From: Desulfamplus magnetovallimortis
GTDB lineage: Bacteria > Desulfobacterota > Desulfobacteria > Desulfobacterales > Desulfobacteraceae
Reading direction: 5' to 3'
Length of the DNA stretch: 35,598 nucleotides
Assembly: GCF_900170035.1 (NCBI RefSeq)
Contig: NZ_LT828543.1
Span: 61,147 to 96,744 of the forward strand
The notes under the pieces were generated by a model. That model was given only the letters and a program-made list of their open reading frames with translations, was not told the DNA's origin and did not search any database. Positions within the stretch are counted from its first letter, which is position 1. Every line of letters starts with the position of its first letter. This document shows, in pieces, positions 15,384 through 25,386 of this stretch. The translations under genes were made by a program, and so were the position numbers.

Positions 15384-18350
15384 TTAATAGGCAACTGTAT
15401 CAATCCTGAATATTGCACCATCCACCTTTTTTTTGGCATTAAAGGTGGGGTTGGCATTGAGGTTAAGTATTATCCTTTTTCCATCAGGTCGCTTTATGCA
15501 CATTATGTAATTTTTAAGGGGTTTTTCAGTGTCAAGTATTAAGGCAAGAGGTGTTTTCTCAAGGGGAATTGTTTTGTCGTCAAGATCTGTTATTCCGAAT
15601 TTTTTGGAGTTGATCTTCATTTTAAGGAGTGTGGAGCGCTGGATACCAAGAATATCTTCAACATGTTTGTTGACAAAAATTATCTTGCCGTCTCTATTCG
15701 TCATTATTGTTGCAGCAGGACTTCCTTCAAGAATGGAAAGAAGAAGATTGTGCTGAATCTCCCATGCAAGTTCAGCGTTTTTCTGGTCAGTTATCTTAAC
15801 CATGGTCAGAACAACACCTTCAACCTGTTTCCTGTCGTTTATAAACGGGAGCATTCTCTGGAGAAACCAGTCACTATTGTGTTTGATGGTCTTTATCAGG
15901 GGTTTTCCATCTTTAATAAGTTTTTTTGTATCTTGAGTAAGAGTTGTCAACATTGGAAGATTAAGATCTGTTATTGGTCTTCCAATATCCTGTTCAAGAA
16001 GGTTTATCTCACTTGTCATTGCAGAGGTGAATTTGCGGATACAGAGATTCTTGTCAAGAAAAATGGTGGGAATATCGGAGCTTGTCAAAAGGTTGTCCAT
16101 GTCAGTATTTAATTCCGTCAACTCAAGCACCTTGTTCTGGTATTCGGCATTGACAGTGTTAAGCTCTTCATTGACTGACTGAAGCTCCTCATTTGTTGAC
16201 TGAAGCTCCTCATTTGCAGCAAGAAGCTCTTCGTTTGTGGCCTGAAGTTCTTCAATTGTGGTTTGAAGGTTTTCCCTTGTAAACTGCACCTCCCGCTCAA
16301 GATCCTCAATCCTCTCTTCTGCAAGATAGTTTCTTGAATCTATTTTGACTGGTAGTTCAATATCTCTCTTTTTGCTGTTCCGGGTGATGCTGATGACAAA
16401 AAGGTGATTTTTTTTCTCTTTTTCCTCTGTGAGCAGATCCACAGTCAGATCCAGCTCAATCGTCTTTTTACCTGACGCAACCTTAATATTGCTGAAGGTT
16501 ACAGATTTGTTCTCTTTGCGAACACGTTGGATGGCCGATGATATGGAGAGTGAGAGTTCATTGGGAAGGAGGGCAAGGATGTCAAGGGAAGAGTTGCCTT
16601 TGGGTATTTTAAGAAGAGTTTCCGTTTTGCCAAAGGATTGAACAAGCTCCCTTGTCTCATTGATCACAAGAACAATATCAACAACCTTGTTTAGCAGATT
16701 ATGGTAATATTTTTCCTGACTTGCATATCTTGTTTTTTTTATGGAGTCTGTTCTCTCTTCAAAGGCAGCATTTGCTGATGAATATGGATAGAGTTTTTTG
16801 GGCTGTTTTACAAACGGCATGGAGACAGCAATATTGCCGGGATGTGTATGTTTATAGATTCTGTTTTTATTGTCAATATCGCTGAATGCATCTTCAACTG
16901 CAATAAGGGTTTCACTGTTACCTAGGAAAAGAAAACCATTTTTCTGGAGAATATAGTTTATTGTATTGAATATTTTTTTCTGGAGAACCGGCTGAAAATA
17001 GATGAGAAGATTCCGGCAGACAATCATGTCTATCTTGGTAAATGGAGGGTCATTAATGATATTGTGAACAGCAAATATAACCATCTGGCGTATTGATTTT
17101 TTGACCCTGTAGCTTCCCGGGATTTTATCAAAATACTTGCTCAAATGCTCCACATCAATATCTGCGGCAATACTTTCAGGGTAGGTTCCTGCCCCTGCAA
17201 ACTCTATTGCCTGCTGGTCTATGTCTGTTGCAAATATCTTTACTTCAAGGTCATTTGCTCCAATATTTTGCTCTTTATCCCTGTCAGATGTTACAGCGTC
17301 GAGGTGATCCTGTATAAGCATTGCAATGGAGTAAGCCTCCTCCCCTGTGGAGCTGCCGATATCCCAGACCCTTAACTGGGGAGGATTTCTTTTTTTTGCA
17401 GTGGCAATTATCTGTGATATTACATTTTTATCAAGGGATTTAAATGCCTCTCTATCCCTGAAAAACTTTGTAACCCCGATGAGCAGATCCTTGAAAAGGT
17501 AATGTATCTCCTGTGGTGTCTGCTGGATATATGATATGTACTCCTCAATGTCAGAAACCTGTACAAGACCCATGCGCCTTTCTATCCTGCGTATTACGGT
17601 AGCGGGTTTGTAGTAGCTGAAATCGACTCTGGTTTCTGCTTTAAGGATTGAGAAAAGTTTTGCAAAACTGTTCTCCTCCTTCTTGATAACCTCAAGTGGC
17701 TCCTCGGGAAGGGATATGCGGGGATGGCTGATAAATTTAAGAAGCTGGGCAGGCATCTTTTCCGGAGGAAGGATAAAGTCTGCAAGACCTGTTGCTATGG
17801 CGCATCTTGGCATTCCGTCAAATTCTGCTGACTCCTCATTCTGTACAAATACAGTACCACCTTCGGCCTTTATTGCCCGCAGCCCCCTTGTTCCATCACT
17901 GCCTGTACCCGACAGAATAATACCAATTGCTCTCTCACCCTGATCTTCTGCAAGGGATCTGAAAAAGATATCTATGGGAAGGTTTAGCCCCTGACGCTCG
18001 CTCTGTTCTGATAAAAAAAGCCGTCCGCGCATGGTTGTCATGTTCATTCTTGGGGTAATAAGATAAATATGGTTGGCTTCCATTACCATTCGATCTTCTG
18101 CACGGCAAACTGTCATATCTGTATTTTTTGCAAGCAGTTCAACCATCATGCTTTTATAATCAGGTGATAGGTGCTGGATAATGACAAATGCAATCCCGGT
18201 CTCCTGTGGAGTATTGTTAAAAAAGTGCTGTAATGCCTTCAACCCTCCTGCTGAAGCACCTATCCCGACGATATATGATGGCTTGCTTGAGTTGTCGGAT
18301 GAGATCGTCTCTCTGTTTTCTTCCATTGCGGATGATGTTTCAGATGTCAT
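15384..18350 (-). CDS. CheB-CheR-PAS fusion signalling protein, paralogue 1
   Basis: A 988-residue soluble protein. Residues 25-205 form a CheB methylesterase domain with the catalytic triad S33 (GIGASAGG), H60 and D152 (GTGSDGT). Residues about 225-490 form a CheR methyltransferase with SAM motif RVWDIGSSTGEEAYS (327-341) and CRNLLIYF (445-452). A heptad coiled coil of NEELQ repeats is at about 675-755, followed by two PAS domains (about 755-865 and 870-988). The usual CheB receiver is absent. Such fusions methylate and demethylate glutamates, but no receptor, CheA or CheW is present here, so the target is unknown. It lies 47 bases behind a receiver gene and is likely co-transcribed with it. 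Confidence 0.93.
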   Translation of the reverse strand: MTSETSSAMEENRETISSDNSSKPSYIVGIGASAGGLKALQHFFNNTPQETGIAFVIIQHLSPDYKSMMVELLAKNTDMTVCRAEDRMVMEANHIYLITPRMNMTTMRGRLFLSEQSERQGLNLPIDIFFRSLAEDQGERAIGIILSGTGSDGTRGLRAIKAEGGTVFVQNEESAEFDGMPRCAIATGLADFILPPEKMPAQLLKFISHPRISLPEEPLEVIKKEENSFAKLFSILKAETRVDFSYYKPATVIRRIERRMGLVQVSDIEEYISYIQQTPQEIHYLFKDLLIGVTKFFRDREAFKSLDKNVISQIIATAKKRNPPQLRVWDIGSSTGEEAYSIAMLIQDHLDAVTSDRDKEQNIGANDLEVKIFATDIDQQAIEFAGAGTYPESIAADIDVEHLSKYFDKIPGSYRVKKSIRQMVIFAVHNIINDPPFTKIDMIVCRNLLIYFQPVLQKKIFNTINYILQKNGFLFLGNSETLIAVEDAFSDIDNKNRIYKHTHPGNIAVSMPFVKQPKKLYPYSSANAAFEERTDSIKKTRYASQEKYYHNLLNKVVDIVLVINETRELVQSFGKTETLLKIPKGNSSLDILALLPNELSLSISSAIQRVRKENKSVTFSNIKVASGKKTIELDLTVDLLTEEKEKKNHLFVISITRNSKKRDIELPVKIDSRNYLAEERIEDLEREVQFTRENLQTTIEELQATNEELLAANEELQSTNEELQSVNEELNTVNAEYQNKVLELTELNTDMDNLLTSSDIPTIFLDKNLCIRKFTSAMTSEINLLEQDIGRPITDLNLPMLTTLTQDTKKLIKDGKPLIKTIKHNSDWFLQRMLPFINDRKQVEGVVLTMVKITDQKNAELAWEIQHNLLLSILEGSPAATIMTNRDGKIIFVNKHVEDILGIQRSTLLKMKINSKKFGITDLDDKTIPLEKTPLALILDTEKPLKNYIMCIKRPDGKRIILNLNANPTFNAKKKVDGAIFRIDTVAY

Positions 18351-18397
18351 TTTACTATCTCCTTTTCCCCTGCCAGTCTATTGCATATTCCGCTGTT

Positions 18398-18811
18398 TTA
18401 TCGAGAAGTATCATCAATGGCAATACATTTTGTTAGAATTTGTTTCACCCTGGTAACTGTCTCCTTCATGTCAAAGGGCTTTGTAATATAGGCACATGCT
18501 CCCATCTGATGTGCTTTTTTTATTTTTTCCTCATCTTCAAGTATGGAGAATATACAGACAGGTATTTTTTCGAGATCAGGGTCATTTTTCAGGTTTGCAA
18601 GTATTTTAAATCCGTTTTCATCAGGCATGAATATATCAAGAAGAATAATGTCAGGCATGATTTTTTTTGCCATGATCATTCCTTCCCTGCCATTTTTGGC
18701 AAGGGAAGATATTATATTCTCCCTATGAAAAAGTTTTTCCAGAACTATCCTGTTAACCTCATCGTCATCAATTATCAGGACAGTGGGTTGCGACTTGTCT
18801 TTGTCACTCAT
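18398..18811 (-). CDS. Stand-alone response regulator
   Basis: A single CheY-like receiver domain of 137 residues. The start at 18811 is chosen for AGAGG seven bases upstream, giving MSDKDKSQPTVLIIDDDE; the frame extends 20 codons further upstream without a better ribosome site. The acidic pocket is D15-D17, the phosphorylated residue is D59 in IILLDIFMPDENG, S89 is in the switch position and K111 is in ITKPFD. It lies between the two CheB-CheR fusions on the same strand, with 144 bases on one side and 47 on the other. It may replace the receiver domain that these CheB units lack. Confidence 0.92.
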   Translation of the reverse strand: MSDKDKSQPTVLIIDDDEVNRIVLEKLFHRENIISSLAKNGREGMIMAKKIMPDIILLDIFMPDENGFKILANLKNDPDLEKIPVCIFSILEDEEKIKKAHQMGACAYITKPFDMKETVTRVKQILTKCIAIDDTSR

Positions 18812-18955
18812 CTGTTTACCTCTTAAAAAGTAAAGGTACGGAACCTTTTTGAAGTATTTGTCCCTTTGCATTTATGGAAAGGGTTCTGAGGGGGTATTAT
18901 AACTTCAATTGAGCCGGATATTCAAAAAAAGATACAATCAAAGTAAATATCTTCT

Positions 18956-21913
18956 TCATAAGTCATATGCCACAGGATCTATCCGGAAAACAGCCCCATC
19001 CACATTTTTTTTAGCGTTAAATACAGGGTTGGCATTGATATTGAGTACGATCCTTGTGTTATCTTCCCTTGTAAGATGTACAATATATTTTTCAAGGGGA
19101 GTTCCGGTTGAAAGGATTTTTGTCATAGGTTCTTCCTCCGAAAAGAGAGGTTTGTCATCAAGATCCGTGAACCTGAATTTTGAGGAGTTTATTTTCATTC
19201 TTAAAAGTCTCTTGCGCTCCATGCCCAGAATTTTCTCAGCGCACTGGTTGACCAATATGATCTTTCCCTCCCTGTTGACAAGTATGGTTGGAGAAGGGCT
19301 TGCCTCAATAACTGAAATCATGAACTTGTGCTGCTTATCAAGGGCTATCTCGGCATTTTTCTGATCAGTTATCTTTACAAGTGTAAGCACAACGCCCTCT
19401 ATGGTATCTTTTTCGTGGATAAATGGCAAAATTCTCTGGAGATACCACTCATCCCCATGTCGTATCACCTTTTCTGTGGCAACTCCATTTTTTATCACCT
19501 GTGCCGCTTCTTTTTTCAGATTCCGGAACATGGAAACATTAAGATCTGTAAATGGTCTGCCTATATCCTGGTCAAGGAGATTGAGTTCATGGGTTACAGC
19601 AGTCGTAAATTTTCTAATACAGAGCTTTTTATCAAGGAATATGGTTGAAATATCCGAACTGCTCATGAGGTGATCCATGTCGGTATTAAGCTCTGTAAGC
19701 TCAAGAACCTTGTTCTGGTACTCAGCATTTACGGTGTTCAACTCTTCGTTAACAGATTGAAGCTCCTCGTTTGTTGACTGAAGTTCCTCATTGGCAGCCA
19801 GAAGCTCCTCATTTGTTGCCTGAAGCTCTTCATTTGTTGTCTGAAGCTCTTCAATGGTTGCCTGAAGATTCTCCCTTGTGAAGAGAACTTCACGCTCCAG
19901 ATCATTTATCCTCTCGTCTGCAAGGCTGTTTTGTATCTCTGATGTTGCTGTGGGTGTTGGCAGGCAAGGCTCAATAATTTCGTCAATGGAGATCATGAAC
20001 ATAAATGTATTTTTACCATCATCAGAACGGGAAATGCCATTGACAATGAGATTGACCCGAACATCTCCATCTTCATCATTTATCTTTATATTACTATAGA
20101 CAACCCTTTCCTTGTCCTTTCTGACCTTCTGCATGGCTGATGAAACCGCAAGTGACAACTCCCTTGGCAGCATTGAAAGAATATCAAGGGATACATTTCC
20201 CATTGGAATGGAGAGAAATTTTTTTGTGTTGCCAAAGGATTGCACAAGTTCCCTTGTTTCATTCACCACAATCAGTGTATCCACCATGTTATTGATAAGG
20301 TTTTGATAGTACTTTTCATTACTGGCATTACGAGCCGGAACCATACTGTCCGGACGGTTCTCATAGGCAGCATGGCTTGATGAGAAAGTAACATCCCTGG
20401 TGAGAGTGGTTCTGGGCAGAATTGGTGGCACCGGCATTTCACCGTGACGCTTGTGCCTGTAAAGGCGCTGTTTGGTATTTATATCTTCAAATGTATCTTC
20501 AACAGCAACAACGGTTTCACTGTTACCCAGAAGGAGAAACCCATTCTGGTGCAGAATATAGTTAAATGTGTGAAATATTTTCTTTTGCAGAACCGGTTGA
20601 AAATAGATCAGAAGGTTTCTGCATACAATAAGATCAATTCTTGTAAAAGGCGGATCGTTTATTATATTGTGCACCGCAAAAATAACCATCTGACGTATGG
20701 ACTTCTTGACCCTATAACCTCCGGGCATTTTGTCAAAGTATCTGCTTAAGTATTCCACCTCCACATCTGCTGCAATACTGTCAGGATATGTGCCAAGCCC
20801 TGCAAATTCAATTGCCTGCTGGTCAATATCTGTGGCAAAAATTTTTACATCAACATCAAGGTTGTTGGTATCAAGGTAAGATTGAATAAGGATTGCGACA
20901 GAATAGACCTCCTCACCTGTTGAACTTCCCACATCCCAGACTCTTAACTGTGCAGGAGTTCTTTTTCTGGCTGCTTCAATTATTGCAGGTATGGCATTTT
21001 CTGCAAGTGCTTTAAATGCCTCTCTGTCCCTGAAAAATTTTGTCACTCCAATGAGCAGATCTTTAAAAAGCGCAGATATCTCCTCCGGATTCTTGTGGAT
21101 ATATGTCACATATTCGTCAATGCCCGGAACCTGTACAAGGCCCATTCGTCTCTCTATTCTGCGGATAACTGTGGCAGGTTTGTAGTAAGTGAAATCCACA
21201 CGGGTCTTTTTGTTAAGCATGGACATAAGACGGGTAAAGCTGTTCTCTTCTTTTTTGATAACCTCCAAAGGCTCCTCTGGAAGGGATATGCGGGGATGAC
21301 TTATAAACTTAAGAAGTTGTGCTGGCATCTGCTCCGGAGGAAGAATAAAATCAGCAAGCCCTGTGGCAATGGCGCACCTTGGCATACCATCAAATTCGGC
21401 AGATGCCTCATCCTGGACAAAGGCTGTGCCACCTTCTGCCTTTATTGCCCTTAATCCTCTTGTGCCGTCACTTCCTGTTCCGGAAAGAACAACACAGATG
21501 GCTCGCTCGCCCTGGTCCTCGGCAAGGGATCTAAAAAATATGTCAACCGGAAGATTAAGACCCTGTCGTTCCTGCTGGGGAGCAAGAAATAGCTTTCCTC
21601 CCATGGTTGTTATATTTTTTCTGGGAGTGATGAGATATATATGGTTTGCCTTCATGACCATGCCATCTTCTGCCCTGCATACAACCATCTGTGTATTTTT
21701 TGCCAGAAGCTCAACCATCATGCTTTTATAATCAGGAGAGAGATGCTGTATAATGACAAATGTCATTCCAGTTTCAGGTGGCATGTTACTGAAAAACATC
21801 TGGAGGGCTTTAAGTCCCCCTGCTGAAGCCCCCATTCCAACAATGTGAGAAGGTCTGTCCGTATGTTTTGTCAGTTGTTTTTTAGGAGTTTTTTCTCTTT
21901 TTTGTTCAGCCAT
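18956..21913 (-). CDS. CheB-CheR-PAS fusion signalling protein, paralogue 2
   Basis: A 985-residue paralogue of the fusion at 15384-18350 with the same domain order. CheB triad S30, H57, D149; CheR SAM motif RVWDVGSSTGEEVYS; CRNLLIYF; NEELQ coiled coil; two PAS domains ending FNAKKNVDGAVFRIDPVAYDL. The coiled coil is one heptad longer than in paralogue 1, having both ELQTTNE and ELQATNE. High similarity over the full length indicates tandem duplication around the receiver gene. It is the first gene of the minus-strand signalling block; its promoter should lie in 21914-22180. Confidence 0.93.
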   Translation of the reverse strand: MAEQKREKTPKKQLTKHTDRPSHIVGMGASAGGLKALQMFFSNMPPETGMTFVIIQHLSPDYKSMMVELLAKNTQMVVCRAEDGMVMKANHIYLITPRKNITTMGGKLFLAPQQERQGLNLPVDIFFRSLAEDQGERAICVVLSGTGSDGTRGLRAIKAEGGTAFVQDEASAEFDGMPRCAIATGLADFILPPEQMPAQLLKFISHPRISLPEEPLEVIKKEENSFTRLMSMLNKKTRVDFTYYKPATVIRRIERRMGLVQVPGIDEYVTYIHKNPEEISALFKDLLIGVTKFFRDREAFKALAENAIPAIIEAARKRTPAQLRVWDVGSSTGEEVYSVAILIQSYLDTNNLDVDVKIFATDIDQQAIEFAGLGTYPDSIAADVEVEYLSRYFDKMPGGYRVKKSIRQMVIFAVHNIINDPPFTRIDLIVCRNLLIYFQPVLQKKIFHTFNYILHQNGFLLLGNSETVVAVEDTFEDINTKQRLYRHKRHGEMPVPPILPRTTLTRDVTFSSSHAAYENRPDSMVPARNASNEKYYQNLINNMVDTLIVVNETRELVQSFGNTKKFLSIPMGNVSLDILSMLPRELSLAVSSAMQKVRKDKERVVYSNIKINDEDGDVRVNLIVNGISRSDDGKNTFMFMISIDEIIEPCLPTPTATSEIQNSLADERINDLEREVLFTRENLQATIEELQTTNEELQATNEELLAANEELQSTNEELQSVNEELNTVNAEYQNKVLELTELNTDMDHLMSSSDISTIFLDKKLCIRKFTTAVTHELNLLDQDIGRPFTDLNVSMFRNLKKEAAQVIKNGVATEKVIRHGDEWYLQRILPFIHEKDTIEGVVLTLVKITDQKNAEIALDKQHKFMISVIEASPSPTILVNREGKIILVNQCAEKILGMERKRLLRMKINSSKFRFTDLDDKPLFSEEEPMTKILSTGTPLEKYIVHLTREDNTRIVLNINANPVFNAKKNVDGAVFRIDPVAYDL

Positions 21914-22180
21914 TTTTTTCCTTTTCAGAGACTTTACATAGTCATATATACCTGCGCTATTTCCAGGGGCTGCCTGGAAAAAATACCATCCACAGGGTCT
22001 TTGATCTATTTATGACAGGTAGGCAATGATCAGATGTTTTGATATCTTACCAATAATATTCCACATATGTCAAATTCCTTCAATGGTGTGATCAGTGAGA
22101 TGTTTTTTCTTTGACATTGGCTGTACTGATTTTTATATTGACTAATGTAAAAGTTAGTGTGTGACACGGAAATTTTTATA

Positions 22181-22340
22181 TGAAAGTCCCCGCAAATGGG
22201 TGTTTTTATAAAGACTTTCAACTCTTCGATTGTGGCGGTCATCAGCCATGTACGTTTATATGAAAGTCTCAGTAATTGGCTGTTTTTAAAACGACTTTCA
22301 TCTCTTCGATTGTGGCGATAATCCGCCATGTACGTTATAA
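22181..22340 (+). repeat. F4 80-bp module, two tandem units
   Basis: TGAAAGTC at 22181 and 22261 mark two units of exactly 80 bp. Each has hairpin 1 (GAAAGTC...GACTTTC) and hairpin 2 (GTGGCGGTCATCAGCCATG or TGTGGCGATAATCCGCCATG) and ends TACGTT(T)ATA. Other copies are at 4738-4855 (decayed), 9071-9260 and 34530-34647. Confidence 0.85.
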
Positions 22341-22341
22341 G

Positions 22342-22508
22342 ACTCAAAATCGACACCTATGATCTTGTAAGCCTTGTCAACACTGTCTGAATCAGGATTC
22401 CCAAGATTAACAGGATAAGGCAGGATTATCTATCCTGAGCATCCTATCCATCCTGGTTCAGACAACTGCAATAACTTCTGAAAAAGCAATAAGATGTTGA
22501 TTTTGAGT
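22342..22508 (+). repeat. F1 MITE-like element, copy D
   Basis: A complete 167-bp copy, ACTCAAAATCGACA (22342-22355) to TGTTGATTTTGAGT (22495-22508). It begins one base after the second F4 unit. The flanks TAAG and AAGA do not give a clean 4-bp duplication unless the right end is taken one base shorter. Confidence 0.88.
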
Positions 22509-22520
22509 AAGAAAATATAG

Positions 22521-22627
22521 GGCTCCTTTTCATCTACCGCTTTACACTTTCCGTGATACCATTCCCATTTGTCGGGCGTTTCCAACAAAAAAGTGTAGAG
22601 TACTTTTGGCTGAACATGAAGAATGTC
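22521..22627 (+). repeat. F2 element, degenerate copy
   Basis: GGCTCCTTTTCATCTACCGCTTTACACTTTCC at the left and AAAAAGTGTAGAGTACTTTTGGCTG...ATGAAGAATGTC at the right match F2 ends with several changes. No target duplication remains, so it is probably an old insertion. It lies just upstream of the PHP/ATPase gene. Confidence 0.7.
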
Positions 22628-22728
22628 AAAATCCCCGTACTTTAAAGTTCTGGGGGACTTTCATGCATCGTTGTGATACCCTCGCTATCATGAGATTTTT
22701 TCATCGAGGAATATCTGGAGGAAAAAAG

Positions 22729-25386
22729 ATGACTCAAAGTCACCAAAAAGTTGATCTCTTCGCCCATGGTTCTACCTGGCTCCTGGCGGATTTTCATCTG
22801 CATACCAGGGCTGATAATGAATTTGAGTATACAGGTGAAGATAACAGTTTTGTTTCCGATTATATATCCAGATTGAAGGCTGCAAAAATAAGGATTGGTG
22901 TCATCTCCAATCATAACAAATTTGATAAAAACGAGTTCAACGCATTACGGAAAAAAGCGTGCAAAGAAGATATCTGCCTCTTACCCGGGGTCGAGTTGTC
23001 ACTCAACGACGGTTCCAATGGTATTCACACCATTATTGTATTTAGTGATCAGTGGCTTAAAAACGGAAATGACTACATCTCCCCTTTCATTACCAGTATG
23101 TTTCCTGGCAAGGCTGAGTCAGAGTATCAGCATGAAAACGGGCGGAGCGATAAAAACATTCTTCAGGTGGTCGAAGAACTGGAAAAAACAGCCCGTGACT
23201 ATTTTCTCATTTTTGCCCATGTTGAGCAAAAAAACGGCTTATGGAAGGAGATGGACGGCGGAAAAATCGGAGATTTCAAAGAGAGCCGTTATCATAAGGT
23301 CAGGATGCGAACCCTTGGATTTCAAAAAGTCAGGACACATGATGTACCGGATAGAGATAGAGTCTGCCGGGTCAAAGTGAAACGCTGGCTTGATGGCTGG
23401 TATCCTGCCGAAGTGGAAGGATCGGACTGTAAATCCATTGATGGGATCGGCAATGGGAATCCGTGTTATCTCAAGCTCGGGGCAGCCTCATTTGATGCAG
23501 TCAAGTTTGCCCTCATCGACAAGGAGAACCGGGTGGCCACTCAGCCGGTACAACACCCCCATTCCCATATTCGTAGAATCCGCTTTACAGGCGGGACACT
23601 GGACGGAAAAAAACTTAATTTTTCACCGGAACTAAACACTTTGATCGGCATTCGTGGCAGTGGCAAGTCTTCTATTCTGGAAGTACTCCGATATGGGCTT
23701 GAAATCGCTTTTGGAGAGAAAGCCGGAGATCGGGACTACAAGCAGGAACTTGTGGGATTCACCATGGGAAGCGGAGGAAAAATTGAGATCGATGCCACAG
23801 ACCGATATGGGCAGTCGTACACGATTCGGCGGGTCTGGAAGGAGCCTTTTTCTGAGGTTATGATCGACGGCAGGCTCCAGCCTGGAGTTTCCATACGGGA
23901 AACGGTACTCCATAAACCGATCTATTTCGGGCAAAAAGATCTTTCCTGCACTGGGGAAGGCTTTGAAAAAGATCTGGTGGACAAGCTGCTTGGCTCGAAA
24001 CTGGAGGATGTCCGCCGCAGAATTGACCAGCAGAAACGTAAAGTGACACAAACGGTGGACAGAATGCTCAAAATTAGCAATGTTCAAGAGCAGATTGAAG
24101 AGCAAAAACAGATCCGGCAGGATACCGAACATCGGCTGAAACTGTATAAAGAGCATGGCGTTGAAGAGAAACTGCAAAAACGGCTGGATTTTGACAAGGA
24201 TGCCCGAACCATTGAAAAAGGCATCCGGTTAACCAGGGATTTCGTATCCGATCTGGAGGCGCTGCTGGCCAGACATGAGGATGAGATACGTAATTTTAAA
24301 GGATATACATCCAAATTTAATGCAGAATTGTTCGACCGCTTCTACACACACTATGAGATCAATATCTCTTTTCTCGATCTGTCCAAAAAATGGTTGAGTG
24401 AACAAAATATGGCGCAAAAATCACTCTCGAAATGCCAGAACGAACTTTCGGACATCCGAAAAGGCATGGTGGAAGAATTTGCGGTAATCGAGCGAAATTT
24501 ATCCGAACAGTTAAAAGGAAGTGGCTCTCAAAACATCAATCCAGATGAATTTTTGCAATTAAAGAAACAATTGACCTTTGCAACTCAGCTTATTACCGAG
24601 CTTGAAAAACAGTCCAAACAACAGACTGGATGGCGTGACTCGCTTTTAATTGAACTGACGGCATTGAACGATCTTTGGCTTGAAGAGTTCAACCTCATCA
24701 AGAATGAGCTGGATAAAGTCGGTGCTGACGACTCTCCTCTGTCAATTGCCTCAGGGTATAAAGAGGATAAGCAGGCCTTTCTCTCTTTTATGAAGGAGAT
24801 GTTCAAAGGCAGTGGCATTCGGGAGGCCACCTATCAGAGGATTGTGGATCAATATGTCGATTTCTTAGCTATCTATAAAGATTTCGAGAGTGCCCAAAGG
24901 TTATTTGGAAACAATCCGCAAATCTTGGTGGATCTGTTTATTAAAGGCCTGAAAAGTCTGTTGACCTATCAGACGCCAAACAAATTCAAAATGATCTATC
25001 GCGGTAAAGAGTTGCAACATCATTCGCTGGGACAGCGGGCTTCAGCGTTAATTCTATTTGTTCTCAGCCAAAAAGAAAACGACCTGATCATCATCGATCA
25101 ACCGGAAGATGATCTGGATAATCAGACCATCTATGAAGATGTGATCAAATTGATCCGGGAGATGAAACCGAATGTCCAATTCATTTTTGCCACCCACAAT
25201 CCAAATATACCGGTTCTGGGTGATGCGGAACTGGTTCACGCATGCTCATTTGCCAATGACAAAATCCAGGTAGAATCCGGCAGTGTGGACAACCATCAAA
25301 CCCAGCAGACCATTATAAGAATTATGGAAGGCGGCAAAGAGGCTTTTAACCGCCGCAAGGAGATTTATCAGATATGGAAACCGTAG
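22729..25386 (+). CDS. PHP-domain / SMC-like AAA ATPase (TrlF-like)
   Basis: An 885-residue protein. ATG 22729 is chosen because GGAGG (22717-22721) is seven bases upstream; the frame is open further back only through repeat DNA. The N-terminal PHP phosphoesterase domain has HLH at 23-25, NHN at 61-63, E89 (PGVEL), H100 and FAHVE near 163-166, which are metal ligands typical of PHP nucleases or phosphatases. An ABC/SMC-type ATPase follows: Walker A GIRGSGKSS (307-315), Q-loop Q402, a long coiled coil about 425-700, signature-like LGQRASA, Walker B LIIIDQ (786-791), EDDLDN and switch H823. The design resembles RecF/SMC-like defence ATPases and the family I recall as TrlF. The second gene overlaps by 13 bases. 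Function is unproven. Confidence 0.85.
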   Translation: MTQSHQKVDLFAHGSTWLLADFHLHTRADNEFEYTGEDNSFVSDYISRLKAAKIRIGVISNHNKFDKNEFNALRKKACKEDICLLPGVELSLNDGSNGIHTIIVFSDQWLKNGNDYISPFITSMFPGKAESEYQHENGRSDKNILQVVEELEKTARDYFLIFAHVEQKNGLWKEMDGGKIGDFKESRYHKVRMRTLGFQKVRTHDVPDRDRVCRVKVKRWLDGWYPAEVEGSDCKSIDGIGNGNPCYLKLGAASFDAVKFALIDKENRVATQPVQHPHSHIRRIRFTGGTLDGKKLNFSPELNTLIGIRGSGKSSILEVLRYGLEIAFGEKAGDRDYKQELVGFTMGSGGKIEIDATDRYGQSYTIRRVWKEPFSEVMIDGRLQPGVSIRETVLHKPIYFGQKDLSCTGEGFEKDLVDKLLGSKLEDVRRRIDQQKRKVTQTVDRMLKISNVQEQIEEQKQIRQDTEHRLKLYKEHGVEEKLQKRLDFDKDARTIEKGIRLTRDFVSDLEALLARHEDEIRNFKGYTSKFNAELFDRFYTHYEINISFLDLSKKWLSEQNMAQKSLSKCQNELSDIRKGMVEEFAVIERNLSEQLKGSGSQNINPDEFLQLKKQLTFATQLITELEKQSKQQTGWRDSLLIELTALNDLWLEEFNLIKNELDKVGADDSPLSIASGYKEDKQAFLSFMKEMFKGSGIREATYQRIVDQYVDFLAIYKDFESAQRLFGNNPQILVDLFIKGLKSLLTYQTPNKFKMIYRGKELQHHSLGQRASALILFVLSQKENDLIIIDQPEDDLDNQTIYEDVIKLIREMKPNVQFIFATHNPNIPVLGDAELVHACSFANDKIQVESGSVDNHQTQQTIIRIMEGGKEAFNRRKEIYQIWKP

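Larger units (their letters stand above)
21914..22728. other. Gene-free divergent region packed with repeats
   Basis: This 815-bp gap separates the start of CheB-CheR paralogue 2 (minus) from the start of the PHP/ATPase gene (plus), so both promoters must lie here. 21914-22180 shows no clear feature. It is followed by two F4 units, F1 copy D and a degenerate F2, one after the other. The final 100 bases carry ATGCATCGTTGTGATACC, related to the F4 tail, then the ribosome site GGAGG at 22717-22721. Confidence 0.6.

Noticed and set aside
22606-22728. A 41-codon upstream extension of the PHP/ATPase gene
   Set aside because: It begins inside a degenerate F2 element; GGAGG seven bases before ATG 22729 is much better.
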